Source: Methanobacteriota archaeon
GTDB taxonomy: Archaea > Thermoplasmatota > Thermoplasmata > RBG-16-68-12
DNA length: 10,587 nucleotides
Direction: 5' to 3'
NCBI GenBank assembly: GCA_005879045.1
Contig: VBLV01000052.1
Span: forward strand, 1 to 10,587
Each line of letters begins with the position of its first letter. Position 1 is the first letter of the stretch. The translations under genes and the position numbers were made by a program. Positions 5,449 through 10,587 of this stretch are shown piece after piece. Below the pieces are notes generated by a model. The model saw only the letters and a program-made list of their open reading frames with translations. It searched no databases and was not told the origin of the DNA.

Positions 5449-8076
5449 ATGCGGGTGCTGGCCTGGATCGTCGCGGCGATCCTGATCGCCCCCGTGGCCG
5501 CGGCTCTCGAGGACCCGAATCGCGCATTGCGTCCCAGCCTCGTCGCGGCTCGGTCCGCGATTCCGTCACCCGTCGGCGGGCCGCACCTCATGTCCCCCGA
5601 TCCTCACGTCGGATCGTGGCCCGCCGGCGCTGTCCAAGGCTCGCCCCTGGTCGGCCCGAGGGCATCCCCCGTGGGCACGGCCGACATCCTCGTCCTCCTG
5701 ATCGAATTCACGGACGTGGTCCACGAACCGACGCACGATCAGACCTTCTTCGACCGATTCTTCAGCGACACCACGCCGGGCGCGCCATCGATGCGCGCGT
5801 TTTACGCGGAGGCCTCGTACGGCGCCCTCACAATCAACGCGACCATCGTCCCGATGTGGTTCGTGAGTGGCCATACGATGGCGTATTACGGCCAAGACGG
5901 CCTCCCAGGAATCGACGCCGCGAACGGACCGATCTACAACCTCGTGACCGAGGCCGTCCGGGCGGCCGATCCGGTTGTCAACTTCTCCGCCTTCGACACG
6001 GACCGCAACGGCGTGGTGGACCATCTCATGATCGTCCATGCGGGAGCGGGACAGGAGAGTCACGCGAATCAAACGGACCTGATCTGGTCCCACTCCTGGG
6101 TCGTCGGCGGGCCATCGCTCATCGTGGATGGGGTTCAGGTGTCCGGTTATACGATGGTCAGCGAAGACTCGCCGCTTGGCGTGTCGGTCCATGAGTTCGG
6201 CCACGACCTCGGGCTTCCGGACCTGTACGACACGGACTACAGCTCGGACGGGGCGGGCATCTGGGACGTCATGTCCCAGGGCGCGTGGAACGGGGCGCCG
6301 CGGGGCTCCAGTCCCGCCATGTTCAGCGCCTGGTCGAAGATCCGGCTTGGATGGCTCACGCCGATGTCCGGCCCGATCGACTTCGCGGCGGACGCGCCGA
6401 TCCCGGCAATCGAGACGCATGCCTTTGCCTATCGGCTGCCCACGGTGGTGTCTCCGTCCGAGTACTTCCTGATCGAGAACCGCGAGCCAATCGACTTCGA
6501 TGCCGCGCTGCCGGCTCACGGCCTGCTGATCTGGCACGTCGATGACTCCCGTCCGAACAACACCGACGACGCACACCGCCTCCTCGACCTCGAGGAAATG
6601 GATGAGGGCGTGAACGGGGATCGCCCGACGGATGCGGGCGATCCGTGGCACGACACCGCCGTGGGATTCGGGCCCGACACGAATCCGAGTAGCTTCGCAT
6701 ACGGTCCCATTCCGACGAAATGGCGAGTGCGGGACATCTCCGCCATCGGGGATCCGATGACGGCCACGATCGTCTACTCCGTGCCGAGGGACGTCGCGGT
6801 ACAGGAGATCCGTGCCCCTTCGATGGTGCCTCTCGGCGCGTCCGTGACGGCGCGTCTCGTCGTGCGGAACGAGGGCGCGACCTCCGTAGACGCCCGCCTC
6901 TTCATCCGTGTCTACCGGGATGAGATGTCGCCCGCAAACCTCGTTTTCCAGGAGAACCGAACGGTCGCACTCGCCTTTGGAGAGACGGCCCTCGTGAACG
7001 TCAGCTTCCCCGCGACCGCCCTCGGGCGCTACCTGATCGACGCGGCCGCCTCGATTCCGGGAGATGCGATCGCCTCCGACGATGAGCGAATCGTCCATGT
7101 GTCGACGAATGCCTTCGCGTTCCGGGACGACATGGAGGCGGGCAACGGGAACTGGACGGTCAGCGGCGCGCCGGACGACAATCCGGAATGGTCGCTCCTG
7201 AGCGCGTCCGCAGCAAACGGATCGGCCCACGGAGGTTCGTTCGCCTGGAGGTTCGGTTACGCGTCCAACACCACGCTGACTCCCGCGAACCCGGCGTGGC
7301 GCGCCCTCACGTCCGCCACCATCAACGTGACGGGATCGGCCTACCTCATCTTCTATCATCGCTTCGATTTCTCAAATGCAACGGATTCGGGGGCGCCCGG
7401 AAACTCTCGGACGACGGTCGAGGTGCGCTACGGCGCCGGACCGTGGGCGGTCCTCGCCACGTACTCCGGGAGATCGTTGCAGTGGGAAGGCGTATCCATC
7501 CCGCTCGCCCCTCCCGTGCTTCCGACGACCATGCAACTACGGTTCAATGCGACCGCCGGCGATATGCCGGGCCGCGGCGGCTGGTGGATTGACGACGTAG
7601 CCATCGCGGCCCGAGGGCTCACCCACGCCGTCGTCCTGCTGCCGCCGTCCATCGCCGCGGACGCCATCGCGGGGACGTTCGCTTCTGCGAGGCTCAAGGT
7701 CGCGAACGTGGGGGACTTCGAAGATTCGTTCCTCGTGAACGCGTCGGTCCCGGTCGGGTCGGTGGCGTTGTTCGCGCCTCCCGGCGGACTCCCGACCCTC
7801 GCGAGTCGGTCGGTCGTCGTTGGGCCGGATCGCCAAGCGGTCGTCGACCTCGCAATCCTCGTGCCGCCTGGCGCCGCCCCGGGCTCCTATATCGCAACGA
7901 TACACACGGCGGGACCGATGAACGCGAATGCTTCGGCAACAATCACCGTCGTGGTCCTTGGAGAGTCGAGCGGCGGCTTCGTCATCGTCGCGGCCATCGC
8001 CGGAATCCTAGGCGTCGCGGTGGCCCTCGTCGGGTTCCTGTTGTGGAGGCGACGTACCCGGCGTCCGCCCAAGTGA
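5449..8076 (+). CDS. Membrane-anchored M6-type (immune inhibitor A-like) zinc metalloprotease with CARDB-like domains
   Basis: Secreted endopeptidase of 875 residues held at the outer cell surface. Order: signal peptide (1-19, RVLAWIVAAILIAPVAAA); a short propeptide-like stretch; a catalytic M6 domain (about 75-445); a CARDB-like beta domain (about 447-555); an M6-associated/MAM-like sandwich (about 558-722, starting FRDDMEAGNGNWT and ending GGWWIDDVAIA); a second CARDB- or NEW-like beta domain (about 727-838); and a transmembrane helix (843-865) with a basic stop-transfer tail (WRRRTRRPPK). The zinc site is HEFGHDLGLPD (248-258): two His ligands, catalytic Glu249, and His-x-x-Gly-x-x-Asp as in M6. 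A Met (275, WDVMSQG) follows as in the Met-turn. DTDRNGVVD (183-191) resembles an EF-hand-like calcium loop. Substrate is unknown; extracellular protein breakdown or surface maturation are both possible. N-x-S/T sites are frequent. The ATG fits the signal peptide, and its leader carries an inverted repeat. Confidence 0.93.
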   Translation: MRVLAWIVAAILIAPVAAALEDPNRALRPSLVAARSAIPSPVGGPHLMSPDPHVGSWPAGAVQGSPLVGPRASPVGTADILVLLIEFTDVVHEPTHDQTFFDRFFSDTTPGAPSMRAFYAEASYGALTINATIVPMWFVSGHTMAYYGQDGLPGIDAANGPIYNLVTEAVRAADPVVNFSAFDTDRNGVVDHLMIVHAGAGQESHANQTDLIWSHSWVVGGPSLIVDGVQVSGYTMVSEDSPLGVSVHEFGHDLGLPDLYDTDYSSDGAGIWDVMSQGAWNGAPRGSSPAMFSAWSKIRLGWLTPMSGPIDFAADAPIPAIETHAFAYRLPTVVSPSEYFLIENREPIDFDAALPAHGLLIWHVDDSRPNNTDDAHRLLDLEEMDEGVNGDRPTDAGDPWHDTAVGFGPDTNPSSFAYGPIPTKWRVRDISAIGDPMTATIVYSVPRDVAVQEIRAPSMVPLGASVTARLVVRNEGATSVDARLFIRVYRDEMSPANLVFQENRTVALAFGETALVNVSFPATALGRYLIDAAASIPGDAIASDDERIVHVSTNAFAFRDDMEAGNGNWTVSGAPDDNPEWSLLSASAANGSAHGGSFAWRFGYASNTTLTPANPAWRALTSATINVTGSAYLIFYHRFDFSNATDSGAPGNSRTTVEVRYGAGPWAVLATYSGRSLQWEGVSIPLAPPVLPTTMQLRFNATAGDMPGRGGWWIDDVAIAARGLTHAVVLLPPSIAADAIAGTFASARLKVANVGDFEDSFLVNASVPVGSVALFAPPGGLPTLASRSVVVGPDRQAVVDLAILVPPGAAPGSYIATIHTAGPMNANASATITVVVLGESSGGFVIVAAIAGILGVAVALVGFLLWRRRTRRPPK

Positions 8077-8079
8077 CGG

Positions 8080-8090
8080 AAAAGGTTATT
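8080..8090 (+). promoter_or_regulatory. BRE/TATA-like element for the Hef-like helicase
   Basis: AAAAGGTTATT lies just after the stop of the protease gene, its TTATT centred about 27 bases before the GTG at 8115. The purine-rich AAAAG followed by an AT run resembles a BRE plus a weak TATA box. The position predicts a leaderless mRNA beginning at that GTG, which agrees with the start chosen from homology. Confidence 0.4.
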
Positions 8091-8114
8091 CGCACATCTC
8101 GTCGTTCGACCGCC

Positions 8115-9785
8115 GTGTTCGTCACGCACGAGCTCCTCCGTCGCGGGGCCGTGGAGGAACGCGCGTACCAAGTGAACATCGCCCGCGCGTGCCTCGAACG
8201 ATCGACGCTCGTGGTCTTGCCGACGGGCATGGGCAAGACCGTCATCGCCGCGATGGTAATCGCGGAGGTCCTCCGGCAGCGGGGCGGTCGGATCCTCTTC
8301 CTCGCCCCGACGAAGCCGCTCGTCGAGCAGCACGCCGCCTCGATGCGAAACGTCCTCGTCGTCGACCGCATCACGCTGTTCACCGGCGAGGCGACCGCCC
8401 CGGAGGACCGGGAACTGCTGTGGCGGGAGAACAAGATCATCGTCTCGACGCCGCAAGTCATCCGGAACGACCTGCGGGCGGAACGCATCTCCCTGGACGA
8501 CGTCAGCCTGATCGTCTTCGACGAAGCCCATCGTGCGGTCGGCGACTACGCGTACGTCGACGTCGCCGCGGCGTACAAGGACGTCCCCGGTCGGCTCGTC
8601 CTAGGGATGACCGCGTCCCCCGGCTCCTCTGCGGAGAAGATCCTCGAGGTGTGCGGGAACCTCGGCATCACCGCGGTTGAGATCCGGACGGAGTACGACC
8701 CGGATGTCGTGCCGTACCAGCACGAACTGCGGATCGAGCGGATTCCGGTGGAGGCGCCGGATGTGTCCAAGGAGATCCGAAAGCTCCTGCAGACCGTCGT
8801 CGACGAACAAGTCGCGCGGCTGAAGAAGCTCGGATTCCTTGCCGGCAAAGCGAGACTCACACGCAAGGACCTCCTGGCCGTCGGAAACGAAGCCCGCGCG
8901 CGTCTCGATTCTGGCGTCAAGGACGGCCGGCTCTACGGCGCGATGACGGCACAGGCGATCGCGATGAAGGCGGACCACGCGATCGAACTCGCCGAGACGC
9001 AAGGGCTCGGCTCCCTCCGATTGTATTTCGGAAACATGGAGAAGGATCCGAAAACGAAGGCCGACGTCCAATTCCTGAAGCACGCGAAGGTGCAAGAGGC
9101 GATCCAACTCGCCGAGGCCACGGAGGTCGAGCACCCGAAACTCGCGAAGACCGGCTGGATCGTCCGCAAGCAGTTCATGGAGAAACCGGACTCCAAGATC
9201 ATCGTCTTCGCCCACTACCGCCAGACCGCGGACCGGATCACGCAGGAACTCGCGCGCATCCCGAGCGTGCGGCCGATGCGATTCGTCGGTCAGGCGTCCC
9301 GCGGAGAGGACATCGGCCTCTCGCAGAAGGAGCAAGTCGACATCCTGGAGAAGTTCCGTGCCGGAGAGGTGAACGTCCTCGTCGCCACCTCGATCGGCGA
9401 GGAGGGACTCGACATCCCGCAGGTCGATCTGGTCGTGTTCTACGAGCCGGTGCCCTCCGAGATCCGCACAATTCAGAGGCGCGGCCGGACGGGACGCAGC
9501 GCCGCGGGCCGCGTAATCATGCTCGTGACGAAAGACACGCGGGATGAGGCCTACCTGTACAGCGCGCGTCGCAAGGAACGGAAGATGCATGTGGAGCTCG
9601 ACCGCCTTCGGAAGGAGTTGAAGCAGAAGATCTTCGTCGGAGAGCCGGGCGGGGAGACGTTCGTCGCGGCGGCACCGGAGCGGCGGATCGAGGCGTTGCG
9701 AGAGCAGGCCCGCGAGCCGCCCCCGCTTCCGGAACCGCATCGACGCGCGTCGAAGAAAGGCCAGACCACCGTCGAGGATTTCTGA
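8115..9785 (+). CDS. hef: Hef/FANCM-like superfamily 2 DNA helicase, helicase-only form with C-terminal PIP box
   Basis: Branched-DNA helicase of the archaeal Hef / eukaryotic FANCM family, acting on stalled forks. Numbering from GTG 8115 (556 residues): FVTHELLRRGAVEERAYQ near the start matches where Hef proteins begin. Walker A PTGMGKT is at 36-42, APTKPL at 64-69, STP at 111-113, DEAH at 136-139, TAS at 166-168. A charged, largely helical insert (about 196-336) between the two RecA domains is typical of Hef. Domain 2 has IIVFAHYR (362-369), ATSIGEEGLD (424-433) and QRRGRTGR (454-461). Pyrococcus Hef adds a XPF-type nuclease and HhH region (about 760 residues in all). Here the protein stops after a linker and QTTVEDF (550-556), a PCNA-interacting motif at the very end. 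Other starts are GTG 8043, and GTG 8073 overlapping the protease stop as GTGA. I prefer 8115 for homology and the TATA-like box. The nuclease may be encoded elsewhere. Confidence 0.92.
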   Translation: MFVTHELLRRGAVEERAYQVNIARACLERSTLVVLPTGMGKTVIAAMVIAEVLRQRGGRILFLAPTKPLVEQHAASMRNVLVVDRITLFTGEATAPEDRELLWRENKIIVSTPQVIRNDLRAERISLDDVSLIVFDEAHRAVGDYAYVDVAAAYKDVPGRLVLGMTASPGSSAEKILEVCGNLGITAVEIRTEYDPDVVPYQHELRIERIPVEAPDVSKEIRKLLQTVVDEQVARLKKLGFLAGKARLTRKDLLAVGNEARARLDSGVKDGRLYGAMTAQAIAMKADHAIELAETQGLGSLRLYFGNMEKDPKTKADVQFLKHAKVQEAIQLAEATEVEHPKLAKTGWIVRKQFMEKPDSKIIVFAHYRQTADRITQELARIPSVRPMRFVGQASRGEDIGLSQKEQVDILEKFRAGEVNVLVATSIGEEGLDIPQVDLVVFYEPVPSEIRTIQRRGRTGRSAAGRVIMLVTKDTRDEAYLYSARRKERKMHVELDRLRKELKQKIFVGEPGGETFVAAAPERRIEALREQAREPPPLPEPHRRASKKGQTTVEDF

Positions 9786-9801
9786 CCGCGAATCCGTCTT
9801 G

Positions 9802-9810
9802 ATTTTATAC
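9802..9810 (+). promoter_or_regulatory. Archaeal TATA box ahead of the zinc-ribbon microprotein
   Basis: ATTTTATAC is the closest match in the window to the archaeal TATA consensus and lies in an otherwise GC-rich stretch, 17 bases after the helicase stop. It predicts a transcription start near 9832 and a leader of about 12 bases before the ATG at 9844. No ribosome site is evident in that leader. Its location between a stop and the next small gene argues that the microprotein is transcribed separately from the helicase. Confidence 0.6.
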
Positions 9811-9843
9811 CCCGTATGTCCGTATCGAGCCCCGGGCCTCCGG

Positions 9844-9960
9844 ATGGTTCACTGCCCCGAGTGCGGGTGGGAAATCGACGCGGACGACGAGATGTGCCCG
9901 AACTGCGGGGCGTACCTCGCGGATTATGAGAACCTCGAGTCGTCCGAGGACGGAACGTAA
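9844..9960 (+). CDS. 38-residue zinc-ribbon microprotein
   Basis: ATG to TAA gives 38 residues with two Cys pairs: CPECG at residues 4-8 and CPNCG at 18-22. Each is a C-P-x-C-G knuckle, separated by an acidic stretch (EIDADDE), so one zinc ion can be held by four Cys, as in zinc-ribbon domains. The tail (YENLESSEDGT) is acidic. Such minimal zinc ribbons are common in archaea; partners and role are mostly unknown, and nucleic acid or protein binding is equally possible. A strong TATA box is 34 bases upstream, and codon use is GC-rich like the neighbours. The stop directly abuts the stop of the convergent gene on the other strand. That gene may belong to a family whose members often start with a zinc ribbon, so a shared function is imaginable but unproven. 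The perfect Cys spacing makes a chance frame unlikely. Confidence 0.8.
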   Translation: MVHCPECGWEIDADDEMCPNCGAYLADYENLESSEDGT

Positions 9961-10586
9961 TCAGCCTCGGAACATGTCGCGGCCCGCGCCTTTCAGGAAT
10001 TCGCCGAAGCCGCCGCTCGGAGCGGGGATGTCCCCACGCACGACCTCTCCGGAATCGTGTACGACCGCGTCCGGTACTCGTAGGTCGAGAACCAGATCGG
10101 GGCATGGAGGAACTCGGAGTCCTTCACGTCGACCTGCGTGCGGGCGTCCTCGATCACGTCGACGAGATCCTTCAGCAACTCCCGCTGATGGCCGTCGACG
10201 TCCTCCCGGGTGAGGCGCTCCGCCTCGTCCTCGTCGACCTCCGCGTTCAGGAAGCGGGAGTCGCGCACCATGCCCCCGGTGTCGAAGGGCACCTTGAGTC
10301 CGAGCGGCAGCTTGTAGTCCCGCGTCGGGAAGTCGCCGGATCGGCGGCCAAGGATTTTCCAGAAATAGTCCCGGCGAAGGTCTCCACTCCGCTTTTCGTT
10401 CGTCCCGGTGCGCGTGAGGACGCCGGCATAGGCGGTCGTCGCGTCGACTTCGAACACATAGAACGGCAGGTAGACGCATTCGAGCGATGTGATCCGCGCG
10501 GCCCGGCGCAGGTCGTCCGGCTTCATGACCCCACCCCCCATCCAACCCTGAATCGCCCGCAAGGCGCCGTCGCGGTCCATGCGGGC
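9961..10586 (-). pseudogene. Conserved hypothetical protein, 5'-truncated by window edge and apparently frameshifted near the C-terminus
   Basis: The minus strand is open from the window edge. An ATG at 10580 is possible, but the frame continues upstream and the sequence begins mid-domain, so the N-terminus probably lies outside. Visible parts: DGALRAIQGWMGGGVMKPDDL, then LECVYLPFYVFEVDA (aromatic core motif), a charged middle region, a helix VDGHQRELLKDLVDVIEDA, and HAPIWFSTYEYRTRSYT. The pattern PF-x-VFEVDA ... P-x-W-x-x-x-Y-x-Y resembles a family often annotated as zinc-ribbon or PriA-like zinc-finger proteins of unknown role, in which a TGxVxGxxP segment follows. That segment exists here only in another frame: DSGEVVRGDIPAP through KGAGRDMFRG to a TGA at 9961-9963. 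The unshifted frame instead ends at 9993 with a low-complexity tail (ERSCVGTSPLRAAASANS). A one-base deletion, or loss of 3n+1 bases, around 10055-10080 would explain this. It may be a true pseudogene, a sequencing error, or an alternative C-terminus. Confidence 0.6.
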
Positions 10587-10587
10587 C

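Noticed and set aside
5566..7359. Long minus-strand open frame opposite the M6 protease
   Set aside because: The plus-strand protein has a signal peptide, zinc motif and membrane anchor; the minus frame is Arg/Gly/Val-rich shadow sequence.
9797..9807. T-rich run after the helicase stop as a transcription terminator
   Set aside because: Archaeal terminators are T-rich, but this run is short and overlaps the TATA box of the next gene, which explains it better.

Overview
The window is GC-rich and densely coded, and it looks like an archaeal chromosome, most likely Thermoplasmatota. The evidence is an archaeal-type glutamyl-tRNA synthetase carrying the DDTIGS variant I associate with Thermoplasmata, a Hef-type helicase with a C-terminal PCNA-binding motif, an archaeal-clade UbiD protein, exported proteins built from PKD and CARDB domains with C-terminal membrane anchors, and AT-rich TATA-like boxes about 25 bases ahead of several starts. 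No insertion sequence, CRISPR array, rRNA or canonical tRNA was found.

Layout. (1) 2-733 (+): the 3' part of a Gfo/Idh/MocA-type oxidoreductase, cut by the window edge. (2) 749-2437 (-): GltX, converging on the first gene with a 15-base gap. (3) 2438-2702: a divergent intergenic region with an AT-rich perfect palindrome and a cluster of short inverted repeats that may be a structured RNA or leader. (4) 2703-4037 (+): an exported PKD + CARDB + CARDB protein with a C-terminal membrane anchor; its two CARDB units are a recent-looking tandem duplication. (5) 4120-5394 (+): a UbiD-family decarboxylase of the archaeal type, a good candidate for anhydromevalonate phosphate decarboxylase of isoprenoid synthesis. 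(6) 5449-8076 (+): a large membrane-anchored M6-type zinc metalloprotease with its own CARDB-like domain, preceded by an inverted repeat that brackets a TATA-like element. (7) 8115-9785 (+): a Hef/FANCM-like helicase without the nuclease half, ending in a PIP box. (8) 9844-9960 (+): a 38-residue zinc-ribbon microprotein behind the best TATA box of the window. (9) 9961-10586 (-): a conserved-looking protein that runs off the window and appears frameshifted near its C-terminus.

How the genes relate. This is mostly a patchwork of housekeeping genes (tRNA charging, lipid precursor synthesis, DNA repair) with two cell-surface genes, the PKD/CARDB protein and the M6 protease, flanking ubiD. The two surface genes share domain types and the same anchoring plan, and a similar short motif (TCAACATTGAT / TCAACGTTCAT) lies upstream of each, so joint regulation is a testable idea. 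I see no clear multi-gene novel system. The least explained parts are the 2438-2702 intergenic region, the paired surface proteins and the frameshifted last gene.
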